Positions 18,485 through 28,190 are shown, numbered from the stretch's first letter. The stretch: 64,000 nucleotides of DNA from CAVONB01 sp963697205 (GCA_963697205.1 CAVONB010000008.1:310001-374000); one strand, 5' to 3'. Notes: generated by a model from the letters alone, not told the origin. A program made the numbers and translations.

Positions 18485-18706
18485 CTCAGACCTCCTTTGA
18501 CCTGTCGGTAGCGCCGGCCGTTGGTGGCCGCGCGCGCCCAAGTGCAGCGATCTCCCAGAACAACGCGCAAGGCGCGCTCACTGTTCCGCGAGGCCGCGTC
18601 ATGTGCCGCACATCGTTCCGCACGCGCGGGGTCAATAAATGAGGTTGAATGTCAACAACCTAGGCCACCGCGGCCGGTCTTGCAACCGCTCTGGCCGCCG
18701 AACAGG

Positions 18707-19390
18707 TCATGGCTTCTGGCCGGTCGCATCCTTGCCGGCTTGCCGCTCGGCCATGCGCGCCAGATGGAAGCGCTGGAAGTTCCTGTCCTTCTCGTACATC
18801 CGCGCTCCGATCCACGAGAACATGTCGTAGAACGTGGCGGCGCCGATGCCCAGGCCCATGCGCGCCACTTCCAGCGGCTGGCCCCACTGGCCCGCCAGGT
18901 CGGCCAGATCATGCTTGTAGAAAACGACGGTCGGCGTGAACAGCACGCCCCAGCGCTCCGCAAGCTTCTTCTCCGGCATCTTCGTGCCGTCGAAGTCCGT
19001 CACCTCGCGCGAGCCCCACAAGTCGATCTGCACGATGCGAAAATTTTCGCGCACGTAATCGTTGATGTACTTTTGCGCCAGCACTTCCGTGTGCATCTTC
19101 GTGCAGTAGATGCAGCCGCGCTGCTCGAAGATGACGGCAAACCGCTTGCCCGCTGCGCGTGCAGCCGTGAAGTCCTCCTTGAGGTCGAGGAAGGTCTCCT
19201 CATACCAGCGCTGTCGATAGATCCCGTCTTCCCCCTTCACCGGCTCGACGCGCGGTGCCACCGGACCCGAGACGGCCGGCAGTGCTGGCGTCTCTTCTGC
19301 AGACGTCGGACCGATCGACTGCGCGGACAACGCGAGAATCGCCAGCGCGAGCATCGCGGCAAGACCGGCAGGAAGGCGGACACGGGCCAT
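18707..19390 (-). CDS. Periplasmic thioredoxin-fold protein (SoxW-like)
   Basis: About 227 residues with an N-terminal signal peptide. A thioredoxin-like core starts around residue 85 with FAVIFEQRGCIYCTKMH, giving a redox-active CIYC pair (Cys96 and Cys99 when counted from an ATG three codons upstream). A cis-Pro segment follows (WGVLFTPTVVFY). This is the arrangement of SoxW-type thiol-disulfide proteins, which keep periplasmic proteins reduced. The ATG at 19390 was chosen over the one at 19399 because GAGGG is directly adjacent to the latter. The TSUP transporter next upstream on the same strand is from a family that often moves sulfur compounds, so a sulfur-linked role is possible. Confidence 0.82.
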   Translation of the reverse strand: MARVRLPAGLAAMLALAILALSAQSIGPTSAEETPALPAVSGPVAPRVEPVKGEDGIYRQRWYEETFLDLKEDFTAARAAGKRFAVIFEQRGCIYCTKMHTEVLAQKYINDYVRENFRIVQIDLWGSREVTDFDGTKMPEKKLAERWGVLFTPTVVFYKHDLADLAGQWGQPLEVARMGLGIGAATFYDMFSWIGARMYEKDRNFQRFHLARMAERQAGKDATGQKP

Positions 19391-19482
19391 GTGGGTCATC
19401 CCTCAATTCAGGGAGGCTCAGTCTAGCCTACGTCGCCATCGCGCGCGACGACCGGCTGGCATTGCCGCGCCGCGGCACTTTG

Positions 19483-20334
19483 CTACGCGAGCAGACTGAG
19501 GATGAAGCGCAGGGAAACGAGCCCCAGCAGGCAGGCAAATCCGATCTCCAGCGCCCTCTTGCCGATGCCGTGCGCCAGCCTGACCCCGAATGGAGCCGCA
19601 AGAACGCTCGCCGGTACGACAAGCAGCAGTGCCAGCACGTTGACGTAGCCTAGCGATATCGGCGGCAGTCCCGCAGCGCCCCAGCCGGCCCAGATGAAAC
19701 CGACCGCGCCGGGCACGGAGATCAGCGGTCCGAGCCCGGCGCAGGTGGCCAGCGAGCCCAGCAGCGGCCGCCCATAGAGCGTCATCATCGAGATCATGAA
19801 CGCTGTTCCCCCAACGCTCATCAAGGTCGAGAAGAGACCGACCAGGATGGCGTAGCCTTCGACCCACCAGTGGCGGGGAATCTCGTCGCCGAGTCGCCAG
19901 TTGTCGCGGCCGAGCGCGAGTTTGATCGCCAGGCTCGTCCCCAGCAGCGCCCACACCCACTTCAGCGCGGCACTCGGCAGCACACTTGCGAGCGCCGAGC
20001 CGAGCACGACGCCGACGACCACCCAAGGCGCCACACGCCGCAGGAAGGACATGTCGACGGCGCCTTTCGCCTTGTGCGACAGGAACGAGCGAAGCGACGT
20101 CGGCACGATGATGGCAAGCGACGTCCCGATCGCGATGTGCATGCGAAGGTCCGCGTCGACGTCGATCAGGCGTAAGACCTCATAGAGCAGCGGCACGGTA
20201 ATTGCGCCCCCGCCGATGCCGAACAGCCCCGCCAGGAAACCGGTCAACAGGCCGGCGGCGACGAGGCTCCCGGCCAACAGGGCAAGGTCGGCGCCAGAAA
20301 CGCCAAGAAGTGTGACGCCTTGCAGAACGGTCAC
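19483..20334 (-). CDS. TSUP (TauE/SafE) family membrane transporter
   Basis: About 283 residues with eight hydrophobic segments. The glycine-rich repeat motif near the start, GFLAGLFGIGGGAITVP, and its second-half counterpart, LFSTLMSVGGTAF, are the hallmark of the TauE/SafE family, whose members export or import sulfite, sulfoacetate or other organic anions. The GTG at 20334 is proposed because the hydrophobic core starts soon after it; a longer version would overlap dusA. Its start lies 16 bases downstream of the dusA stop, so dusA and this gene probably share a transcript. Confidence 0.85.
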   Translation of the reverse strand: MTVLQGVTLLGVSGADLALLAGSLVAAGLLTGFLAGLFGIGGGAITVPLLYEVLRLIDVDADLRMHIAIGTSLAIIVPTSLRSFLSHKAKGAVDMSFLRRVAPWVVVGVVLGSALASVLPSAALKWVWALLGTSLAIKLALGRDNWRLGDEIPRHWWVEGYAILVGLFSTLMSVGGTAFMISMMTLYGRPLLGSLATCAGLGPLISVPGAVGFIWAGWGAAGLPPISLGYVNVLALLLVVPASVLAAPFGVRLAHGIGKRALEIGFACLLGLVSLRFILSLLA

Positions 20335-20350
20335 GCGGAGGGGGCTCCGG

Positions 20351-21364
20351 TCAAGCGGCCGGCTCGAGGAACGCGCGATGCGGAGCCGGACCCTCACCTT
20401 CGGCTATGGCAAGCGCTTGCGCGAGCACATCGATTGTCGCAGCCGCCCCGACGGCGTTCTCCGAGAGATGACGGCGAAAGGCGCGCGCGCGCGGCTGTCC
20501 GTGATAAAGTCCGAGAATATGCCGCGTCACGTTGTTGAGCCGGCCGCCCGCTGCCAGATGCGCGGCAACGTAGGGCATCAGCCGCTCCAGCACCTCTCGC
20601 CGGCTGACAGCGGCCGCACTCGCCCCGAACACACGGCGATCGACATCGGCGAGCAGCCAGGGCGTCTGATAGGCCGCCCGCCCCAGCATGACGCCGTCGA
20701 CGTGGGCGAGGTGATCCTCTGCGGCCGCCAGCGTGGCGATCTCGCCGTTGATGACGATGGTCAGATCGCCCCGAGCCGCCTTGAGCCGCCACACACGCGC
20801 GTAGTCAAGCGGCGGGATCTCCCGGTTCTCCTTCGGCGACAACCCCTTCAGCCATGCCTTGCGGGCGTGGACGATGAACTGCGTGCACCCGGCGTCGGCA
20901 ACGACGTCGACGAAGCGCTGGAAGTCGCGCTCGCCGTCCTGCTCGTCGATGCCGATGCGGCACTTCACAGTGACCGGCACCGCCACGGCGGCCCGCATCG
21001 CCGCCACGCATTGAGCGACGAGCGCGGGCTCCGCCATCAGGCACGCGCCGAACCGGCCGTCCTGCACCCGATCCGACGGGCAGCCGACGTTGAGGTTGAT
21101 CTCGTCGTAGCCGAACTCTTCGCCGATCCGCGCCGCCTCCGCGAGCTTGGCGGGCTCCGATCCGCCGAGCTGCAGCGCGACGGGATGCTCCTCGGCATCG
21201 AAGCCCAGCAGACGGTCGCGAGGCCCGAACAGCACAGCGTCCGCCGTCACCATCTCCGTGTAGAGGCGGGTATGACGCGACAGCAGCCGATGGAAGAAGC
21301 GGCAATGCCGATCCGTCCAATCCATCATCGGGGCAATCGAGAAGATGTGCGCTGACACAGGCAT
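20351..21364 (-). CDS. dusA: tRNA-dihydrouridine synthase A
   Basis: 337-residue FMN enzyme that reduces specific uridines in the tRNA D-loop. Visible motifs are the N-terminal IAPMMDWTDRHCR (DusA subtype), LQLGGSEP, INLNVGCPSDRV, and the catalytic Cys108 in GRFGACLM; the FMN phosphate site HARKAWLKGLSPKENR is typical of DusA rather than DusB or DusC. The length is normal and the frame clean. It precedes the TSUP transporter with a 16-base gap and follows the ion channel on the same strand. Confidence 0.92.
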   Translation of the reverse strand: MPVSAHIFSIAPMMDWTDRHCRFFHRLLSRHTRLYTEMVTADAVLFGPRDRLLGFDAEEHPVALQLGGSEPAKLAEAARIGEEFGYDEINLNVGCPSDRVQDGRFGACLMAEPALVAQCVAAMRAAVAVPVTVKCRIGIDEQDGERDFQRFVDVVADAGCTQFIVHARKAWLKGLSPKENREIPPLDYARVWRLKAARGDLTIVINGEIATLAAAEDHLAHVDGVMLGRAAYQTPWLLADVDRRVFGASAAAVSRREVLERLMPYVAAHLAAGGRLNNVTRHILGLYHGQPRARAFRRHLSENAVGAAATIDVLAQALAIAEGEGPAPHRAFLEPAA

Positions 21365-21372
21365 GGGTTCGA

Positions 21373-21513
21373 TCAGACGACGCTCAGTTTGCGACCGAAA
21401 AGCCCGGCCTCTGGCCCGATATATGCTCGGTCTTCACCGTCGGCCCACATTGCGTTCTGGCCCGCGACTCCCGCCGTGACCCGCCAGCCGTCGAACGAAA
21501 CGACACACCTCAC
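21373..21513 (-). CDS. Possible 46-residue protein overlapping channel stop
   Basis: A GTG at 21513 overlaps the stop codon of the ion channel (GTGA) and opens a 46-codon frame ending 9 bases before the dusA start. The product would be small, mixed in charge and without a membrane helix. Support is only the start-stop overlap and the fact that it neatly fills the gap between two genes. I recognise no family; it may be a chance frame. Confidence 0.25.
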   Translation of the reverse strand: MRCVVSFDGWRVTAGVAGQNAMWADGEDRAYIGPEAGLFGRKLSVV

Positions 21514-22331
21514 GGCACCTTGCCTTGACCGCTCGCGCGCAACTCCGCGAGTTCCCGGCGCAACGCGACGATCTCGGTCATCATCGAAGCCTGGTTGCGC
21601 AGGATCTCCTGCTCCAGCTCCTCTTCCTGCTCGCGCGTATGCGACTGCATCGATTCCACGATCACGCCGATCACCAGGTTGAGCACCGCCCAACTCGTCA
21701 ACACGATGAACGTGATGAAGAACGACCACGCGACCGGATGCGTGCTCATCACCTCACGCGCCAGATCCGGCCAGCCTTCCAGCGTCATGACCGTGAAGAG
21801 CGAGAAGGCGCTGGCGCCGAGCGTGCCGAAGTACTCCGGATGGGCCGCCCCGAACAGCTTCGTGCCCATCACCGAGAACACGAACAGTAGCAGCATCATC
21901 AGGCTCATGATCGAGCCAAGGCTCGGAATGGCCTTGATGAAGCCCTCGACCACCCGGCGCAACGACGGCAGGACGGCCACGATGCGCAAGAGACGCAGCG
22001 CTCTCAGCGACCGCAGCGCGGCGAACGCGTCCGTCGTCGGCGCCACAGAGACGGAAACGACCGCAAGATCGAACCAATTCCACGGATCGCGCCAGTACTT
22101 GCGCCCGAACACAGCCATCTTGAGGCCGATCTCCACGATGAAGACCAGCAGGATAACCGTGTTCAGGAACTCCAGCGCGCTGCCGAAGCGGCTCTCAAGC
22201 GCCGGTACGGTTTCCGCGGCCAGCAGGATGGCGTTGACCGCGATCACCGTGATGATGCCGAACTCATAGGTCCGGGAAGCAAAGAAGCCGGGCAATCGCG
22301 CCCAGGTGGCGGCCAGATCGTGACGTGTCAT
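21510..22331 (-). CDS. Bacterial voltage-gated cation channel (NaChBac-like) with TLEGWPD filter
   Basis: 273 residues, one six-helix repeat that assembles as a tetramer in the inner membrane. S1-S3 run from about residue 22 to 100; the S4 sensor carries arginines every third position (107, 110, 113, 116). After S5 the pore loop reads T183-L-E-G-W-P-D189, then S6 (about 201-228). The tail (about 232-265) is a Glu/Arg heptad coiled coil like the C-terminal bundle of NaVBac channels. Canonical Na channels have TLESW here; Gly at the fourth filter position is reported for the Ca-selective CavMr channel, so calcium permeability is possible. ATG at 22331 has GGAAG about 8 bases upstream. Confidence 0.88.
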   Translation of the reverse strand: MTRHDLAATWARLPGFFASRTYEFGIITVIAVNAILLAAETVPALESRFGSALEFLNTVILLVFIVEIGLKMAVFGRKYWRDPWNWFDLAVVSVSVAPTTDAFAALRSLRALRLLRIVAVLPSLRRVVEGFIKAIPSLGSIMSLMMLLLFVFSVMGTKLFGAAHPEYFGTLGASAFSLFTVMTLEGWPDLAREVMSTHPVAWSFFITFIVLTSWAVLNLVIGVIVESMQSHTREQEEELEQEILRNQASMMTEIVALRRELAELRASGQGKVP

Positions 22332-22553
22332 CGGCAAGCTTCCGGGATCAAACCAGCGAGTCCATGGCAGGATAGCCTCTCAAGTGCCTGCTGGAGAAGC
22401 CGTTGGGCGCGCGAGCCGATGATTGGCTGGGCAAAACCGCTGCCGACGTCGGCGCGCGCCCCGGCACTACTGGTGTTGCGCCACTCACGCAAACGGCGGC
22501 AGCCCGATTTGGGCCGCCGCCGTTTTGAGCAAGGGCTCGGATCGGGATCGCGC

Positions 22554-23864
22554 TCAGCCGCGCTTCTCGACCGGCACATATGCACGCTCGCCGGCGCCGA
22601 TATAGAGCTGGCGCGGCCGGCCGATCTTCTGCTCGGGATCCTCGATCATCTCCTTCCACTGCGCGATCCAGCCGACGGCGCGGGCCAGCGCGAAGAGGAC
22701 GGTGAACATCGAGTTCGGGAAGCCCATCGCGCGAAGCGTGATGCCCGAATAGAAGTCGATGTTGGGATAAAGCTTCTTCTCGACGAAGTACTCGTCCTGC
22801 AGCGCGATGCGCTCCAGCTCGAGCGCCACCTTCAGCAGCGGCTCGTTCTTGACGCCGAGCGACTCCAGCACCTCATGGCAGGTCTTCTGCATCACCTTGG
22901 CGCGTGGGTCGTAGTTCTTGTAGACGCGGTGGCCAAAGCCCATCAGCCGGAAGCCGGACGTCTTGTCCTTGGCCTTCTTGACGTACTCGTTGACGCGGTC
23001 GACCGATCCGATCTCCTGCAGCATGGCGAGCGCGGCCTCGTTGGCGCCGCCGTGGGCGGGGCCCCACAGACAGGCCGTGCCGGCCGCGATGCAGGCGAAC
23101 GGGTTGGCGCCTGAGGAGCCGGCGAGCCGCACGGTCGAGGTCGACGCGTTCTGCTCGTGGTCGGCGTGCAGGATGAAGATGCGGTCGAGTGCGCGCGCCA
23201 CGATCGGATTGACCACGTAGGGCTCGCAGGGAACCGCGAACGCCATCTGCAGGAAGTTCGACGTGTAGTCGAGATCGTTGCGCGGATAGATGAACGGCTG
23301 GCCGATCGAGTACTTGTAGGCCATCGCCGCGATCGTCGGCATTTTCGCGATCATGCGATGGCTGGCGATCATGCGCTGCGTGGGATCATTGATGTCGGTG
23401 CTGTCGTGATAGAACGCCGACAGCGCGCCGATCGTGCCGACCATGATCGCCATCGGGTGGGCGTCACGGCGGAATCCGGTGAAGAACCGGGTCATCTGCT
23501 CGTGCACCATGGTGTGGCGCGAGATCGTCGAGCGGAACTCTTCGAGCTGCGCCGCGGTCGGCAACTCACCGTACAGCAGCAGATAGCAGACCTCGATGAA
23601 GCTCGACTGCTCGGCCAGATCGTCGATCGGATAGCCGCGATAGAGCAGCACGCCCTCTTCGCCGTCGATATAGGTGATGCGCGACGAGCAGTTGGCCGTC
23701 GACGTGAAGCCGGGGTCGTAGGTGAAGCACCCCGTGTTGGCGTAGAGCTTGCCGACGTCGATCACATCCGGGCCGATGGTGCCGGAGCGCACCGGCATCT
23801 TGATGGCCTTCCCGTTGAGGTCGAGGTTGGCGGACTTGTCGGCGGCCTTGTCGTGAACGTTCAT
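22554..23864 (-). CDS. gltA: Citrate synthase
   Basis: 436 residues, type II (hexameric, NADH-sensitive type) citrate synthase that condenses acetyl-CoA with oxaloacetate at the entry of the TCA cycle. Motifs: the N-terminal YRGYPIDDLA region, HADHEQNASTSTVRLAGSS with active-site His, WGPAHGGANEA, and the signature GFGHRVYKNYDPRA. The C-terminal half is intact and the length normal. It lies 218 bases downstream of gltX on the same strand, an order common in Hyphomicrobiales. Confidence 0.95.
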   Translation of the reverse strand: MNVHDKAADKSANLDLNGKAIKMPVRSGTIGPDVIDVGKLYANTGCFTYDPGFTSTANCSSRITYIDGEEGVLLYRGYPIDDLAEQSSFIEVCYLLLYGELPTAAQLEEFRSTISRHTMVHEQMTRFFTGFRRDAHPMAIMVGTIGALSAFYHDSTDINDPTQRMIASHRMIAKMPTIAAMAYKYSIGQPFIYPRNDLDYTSNFLQMAFAVPCEPYVVNPIVARALDRIFILHADHEQNASTSTVRLAGSSGANPFACIAAGTACLWGPAHGGANEAALAMLQEIGSVDRVNEYVKKAKDKTSGFRLMGFGHRVYKNYDPRAKVMQKTCHEVLESLGVKNEPLLKVALELERIALQDEYFVEKKLYPNIDFYSGITLRAMGFPNSMFTVLFALARAVGWIAQWKEMIEDPEQKIGRPRQLYIGAGERAYVPVEKRG

Positions 23865-24082
23865 GAAGCCATCCTCGGGATCAGGGGTGGACGGTTGAGG
23901 GTGTCGGCGCCACGGCCGGTATGCTGCGACGCAGCATCCTTGCCCGGCGAAAGGGTCTTGGGTTCGCCTCTAGTATACTCCGAATATCCCGGCAATCCAG
24001 GGTTTCCCCGGGGAAGGCGAACGATCGAATGGTGGGGCCCCCGCCCTTGCGACACTGCGAAAAGCCGCTTTGCGGGCTCCCA

Positions 24083-25495
24083 TCAATGGCCGCTGGTCAG
24101 CCGGCGCAGGGCCTCTTCGCGCCCGAGCACCGCCATCACATCGAACACCGGCGGCGAAACGGTTCGCCCCGTCAGTGCCGCACGCATGGGCTGTGCGAGC
24201 TTGCCGAGCTTGGCGCCGGTTTCCTCCGCATACCCGCGCACGATCGCCTCCAGCGCTTCCGGTGACCACTCGGTGGCCGTGCCCAGGCGCTCGGCCAGCG
24301 CCGCGTTCTGCGTCCGCGCCTCCGCCGAAAGCTGCCCCCTGGCCTTCTCGTCGGGCTCGCGCGCGCCCAGCACGTATGTCGCCCCCTCCACCAGTTCCCG
24401 CAGCGTCTTGGCGCGCTCCTTGAGGCTCGGCACGGCTGCTGCCAGACGGTCCCAGCCTACGCGCTCGAACCCGGCGACAAGTCCGGGGCCGCCCTCCATC
24501 TCCGGCAGCGCCCGGCGCACGCGCGCAACGAGCTCGTCCGTCGGAGCCTGGCGGATGTAGTGGCCGTTCAGGTCGGCGAGCTTGGCAAAGTCGAAACGCG
24601 CCGGGCTCTTGCCGATGGCGTCGAGCCCGAACCACGCGATCATCTGCTCCGTCGAAATAATTTCGTCGTTGCCGTGCGACCAGCCGAGCCGGACGAGATA
24701 ATTGCGCAGCGCGGCGGGCAGGTAGCCCATCGCGCGGTAGGCTTCGACGCCGAGCGCGCCGTGGCGCTTGGACAGCTTCGCCCCGTCCGGCCCATGGATC
24801 AGTGGCACATGTGCGAAGACCGGCACGTCCCAACCCATGGCCTTGTAGATCTGGGTCTGCCGTGCCGCGTTCGTGAGGTGGTCCACGCCGCGGATGACAT
24901 GGGTTACGCCCATGTCGTGGTCGTCGACGACGACGGCGAGATTGTAGGTCGGCGTGCCGTCGGACCGCAAAATGATGAGGTCGTCGAGGTCCTTGTTGGG
25001 GAACACGACACGGCCCTGAACCTGGTCCTCGACCACCGTCTCCCCCTCGCGCGGCGCCTTCACGCGCACGGTCGGCCTGACGCCGGCGGGCGCGTCCTTC
25101 GCGTCCCGGTCGCGCCAGGACGACAGGAAGATCTGCGGCCGCCCCTCCGCCTTCGCCGCTTCCCGCGCCGCCTCGATCTCGGCAGGCGAGGCGTAGCAAT
25201 GATAGGCCGACCCGTTGGCGATCATCTCGGCGGCGACGGTGGCGTGGCGATCCGCGCGCGTGAACTGGTGGACGACGTCGCCGTCCCAATCGAGCTCCAG
25301 CCATTTCATGCCATCCAGGATGGCGGCGATCGCCGGCTCGGTGGACCGCTCGCGGTCGGTGTCCTCGATCCTCAGACGGAAGTCGCCGCCGGTATGGCGG
25401 GCATAGAGCCAGTTGAAAAGCGCCGTTCGCGCGCCGCCGATGTGCAGGAAGCCGGTCGGGGAGGGGGCGAACCGTGTCACGACCTTCGTGCTCAT
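24083..25495 (-). CDS. gltX: Glutamate--tRNA ligase
   Basis: 470-residue class I aminoacyl-tRNA synthetase that charges tRNA-Glu (and in many alphaproteobacteria also misacylates tRNA-Gln for later amidation). The HIGH-type motif is PSPTGFLHIGGAR and the KMSKS-type loop is AKLSKRHG. The ATG at 25495 gives the standard N-terminus. The gene is divergent from comEC across about 105 bases and precedes gltA. Confidence 0.95.
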   Translation of the reverse strand: MSTKVVTRFAPSPTGFLHIGGARTALFNWLYARHTGGDFRLRIEDTDRERSTEPAIAAILDGMKWLELDWDGDVVHQFTRADRHATVAAEMIANGSAYHCYASPAEIEAAREAAKAEGRPQIFLSSWRDRDAKDAPAGVRPTVRVKAPREGETVVEDQVQGRVVFPNKDLDDLIILRSDGTPTYNLAVVVDDHDMGVTHVIRGVDHLTNAARQTQIYKAMGWDVPVFAHVPLIHGPDGAKLSKRHGALGVEAYRAMGYLPAALRNYLVRLGWSHGNDEIISTEQMIAWFGLDAIGKSPARFDFAKLADLNGHYIRQAPTDELVARVRRALPEMEGGPGLVAGFERVGWDRLAAAVPSLKERAKTLRELVEGATYVLGAREPDEKARGQLSAEARTQNAALAERLGTATEWSPEALEAIVRGYAEETGAKLGKLAQPMRAALTGRTVSPPVFDVMAVLGREEALRRLTSGH

Positions 25496-25600
25496 GGCGC
25501 AGGAGCCTTTCGTTTCGTGTTGCGCTGTTGCCCGCACGCCGGACGGCCATCCAGAGTGTCGAGGGCGCTCCTGTAGCACAGTCGGCGCGCGGATCGTAAG

Positions 25601-27901
25601 ATGAGCCCCGACGGGGAGGCGTTGCGGTTGTCGTTGGCGCTGACAGAGGACGCCGTGGGCGCGGTGACGCGCGACGGGCGTTGGCATGCAGGCAGTCTGC
25701 GCGACCGCCTGGCCGGGACGCTGGAAGCCGAGCGCGACCGCTGGTTTCTCTGGGCGCCGGTCATGATGGGCGCCGGAATCGGCTTGTACTTCGCGCTCCC
25801 CGCCGAGCCACGCCTGGCGCTGGCGCTCGCGCCATTCCTGGTCGCGCTGATCCTCTACGGCGTCGTCCGGCAGGGTGTCATCGCCAGTGTCCTGCTCGGC
25901 GCCTTGATGACCGCCGCCGCCGGCTTTGCCATCATCAAGGTGCGCACCGGCCTCGTTGCCGCGCCGGTTCTGGAGCGCCCCATGCGCGCCGCGCCGGTGA
26001 CGGGATGGGTTGAACTGGTCGAGCCGAGACCGTCCCGCGGGCAACGCCTCACCATCCTCGTCCATGAACTCGGGTCGCTGGCCCCTGAAGCGCGGCCCTG
26101 GCGCGTGCGCGTCCGCACCTTGAAAACGGTGGCCGACCTCAGGCCCGGCGACGCCATTCGGCTCAAGGCGACGCTGTCGCCGCCATCCGGCCCGCCGATC
26201 CCCGGCGGCTACGACTTCGGCCGTTCGGCCTATTTCCAGGCGATTGGCGCCGTGGGCTACAGCATGAGTACGCCCGAGCCCGCTCATCAGATCGGCGCGC
26301 CACCCTGGCGGCTGCGTGCCGCCGCTGCCGTCCAGCGACTGCGCCAGGCGATCGGCGCGCGCGTCACGGCCACGTTGCCGGGCGAGACCGGGGCGATCGC
26401 AACGGCGCTGCTCACCGGTGAACGCGGCGCCATCACGGACGCCACCAACGAGGCCTATCGCGATTCAGGACTGCTGCACGTCCTGTCCATCTCGGGTCTG
26501 CACATGGCCGTCATGGCCGGCGCCGTGTTCGTTACCCTGCGCTTCCTGCTGGCGCTGTGGCCGGCGGTAGCCTTGCGCTATTCGATCAAGAAGTGGGCCG
26601 CCGCCGGCGCCGCCTTGGCAGCTCTCGGCTACCTCATGATTTCCGGTTCATCGAGCGCCACCGTGCGCTCCTATCTGATGATCTCGGTCATGTTCCTGGC
26701 GATCTTGCTCGATCGTCCGGGCATTGCGTTGCGCAATGTTGCGATCGCGGCCTTGATGATCCTGCTCGTCGCGCCCGAGACGCTGCACGACGTCGGCTTC
26801 CAGATGTCCTTCGCCGCCGTCGTCGCCCTCGTCGCCGGCTTCGAGGCGCTGCGCGACCGCCGACGGCTCAATCCGCGCGAGGGGCGCATGGGGCCGGTGC
26901 CGATGGGGCTGATGTTCCTCGGTGGCATCGTGTTGACGACGCTGATCGCCAGCTTCGCCGTGGCGCCCTTTGCCGCCTATCACTTCCACAAGAGCCAGCA
27001 GTACGCGATCCTGGCCAACCTGATCGCGATTCCGATCTGCAACGTTGTGGTCATGCCGGCAGCACTGGCGACCCTTGTCGCCATGCCCTTCGGCCTCGAG
27101 GCCTTGCCGGTGAAGGCGATGGGGCTCGGCATCGAAGCCATGTCCTGGTGCGCACGCACTGTTGCCGCGTTGCCCGGCGCCGTCGGTCGCATTCCCGCGA
27201 TCCCCTCCCACGCCTTCGCGGCCATGGTGATCGGCGGCTTATGGCTCGCATTGTGGCGGACGCGATGGCGGCTTCTGGGGCTGGCCGCCGTCGTCGTCGG
27301 CCTCGCGCTGGCACCCGGCGGCACGCGACCCGACCTGCTCGTCGGCCGCGACGGCGCGCTTGTGGCCGCCCGCCTCGACGGCCGCCAGCTGACGTCCTTG
27401 AAGGGCAGGGGATCGGAGTTCGAGCTGGCCCGCTGGCTGGAGCACGACGGCGACATCCGCACCGGCAAGGCCGTGGCCAGCGGCGAAGGGTTCCGCTGCG
27501 ATCGGATCGGCTGCACGACCCGGATCAAGGGCCGCCTCGTCGCCATGCCGAGCCACCCCGCCGCGCTGCCCGACGATTGCTCCAAGGCCGATATCCTGCT
27601 GCTGCGATGGCCGCGCCCCTCCGCCTGCCCGGCAACCAAGGCAACCGTGATCGACTATTGGGCGCTGCGCGATGACGGCGTCCACTGGCTGACGATCCAG
27701 GACGAGCGCGTCGAGGTCCGAAGCGTGGGGGGCGAGCGCGGCGCACGCCCATGGACGGGACGCGAGGGTGCAAAGATGCGTACGCGTCGCCCGCCGTCCG
27801 GCGAGGTCGACCGTCTTGCCGCGTTTGCCGCCCCGCGCGATCTCCTCGATCCTGAAGACGCGCGCCCCGATCTGGCGGCCGAGGCAGCGGGCGGGGAGTG
27901 A
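25601..27901 (+). CDS. comEC: ComEC/Rec2 family DNA-uptake channel protein
   Basis: 766 residues. An N-terminal soluble OB-like region (DUF4131, about 130-230) is followed by the ComEC competence core with about ten membrane helices and the motif SGLLHVLSISGLHMAVMAG. The C-terminal domain (about 570-700) is in the position of the metallo-beta-lactamase-like domain but shows no HxHxDH motif, as in many alphaproteobacterial versions. The protein forms the inner-membrane channel for single-stranded DNA in natural transformation. In related genomes lexA often follows; here a tRNA gene follows instead. Confidence 0.88.
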   Translation: MSPDGEALRLSLALTEDAVGAVTRDGRWHAGSLRDRLAGTLEAERDRWFLWAPVMMGAGIGLYFALPAEPRLALALAPFLVALILYGVVRQGVIASVLLGALMTAAAGFAIIKVRTGLVAAPVLERPMRAAPVTGWVELVEPRPSRGQRLTILVHELGSLAPEARPWRVRVRTLKTVADLRPGDAIRLKATLSPPSGPPIPGGYDFGRSAYFQAIGAVGYSMSTPEPAHQIGAPPWRLRAAAAVQRLRQAIGARVTATLPGETGAIATALLTGERGAITDATNEAYRDSGLLHVLSISGLHMAVMAGAVFVTLRFLLALWPAVALRYSIKKWAAAGAALAALGYLMISGSSSATVRSYLMISVMFLAILLDRPGIALRNVAIAALMILLVAPETLHDVGFQMSFAAVVALVAGFEALRDRRRLNPREGRMGPVPMGLMFLGGIVLTTLIASFAVAPFAAYHFHKSQQYAILANLIAIPICNVVVMPAALATLVAMPFGLEALPVKAMGLGIEAMSWCARTVAALPGAVGRIPAIPSHAFAAMVIGGLWLALWRTRWRLLGLAAVVVGLALAPGGTRPDLLVGRDGALVAARLDGRQLTSLKGRGSEFELARWLEHDGDIRTGKAVASGEGFRCDRIGCTTRIKGRLVAMPSHPAALPDDCSKADILLLRWPRPSACPATKATVIDYWALRDDGVHWLTIQDERVEVRSVGGERGARPWTGREGAKMRTRRPPSGEVDRLAAFAAPRDLLDPEDARPDLAAEAAGGE

Positions 27902-27992
27902 GAGGAGCAGTGGGATGGGCGGAGCCGGGACGGGCATCGTGCGCCGACACCCCTCCGCCCTGGCATGCGCCTGGCCGGCACCATTCTTGACG

Positions 27993-28067
27993 TGGTGGGC
28001 GGTGAGAGGGTCGAACTCCCGACATCCTCGGTGTAAACGAGGCGCTCTACCACTGAGCTAACCGCCC
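27993..28067 (-). tRNA. tRNA-Val (anticodon UAC)
   Basis: Read on the minus strand, 75 bases fold as a tRNA: 7-bp acceptor stem starting GGGCGGT, D-arm with AGCTCAGTGGTAGAGC, anticodon arm with loop bases around TAC, and T-arm with GTTCGAC. The CCA end is encoded. The anticodon TAC reads valine codons GUA and GUG. Confidence 0.95.
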
Positions 28068-28190
28068 GACGCCGCTGATCTATACGTGCCGGTGCCCGAG
28101 AGCAACGCCCTTATGGTACATCAGGCCTCGATGGACCCGAAGCCGACAGGTCGTAAAGCGAACCGGCCGCCGCTTGTCTGGCGGAACTCT

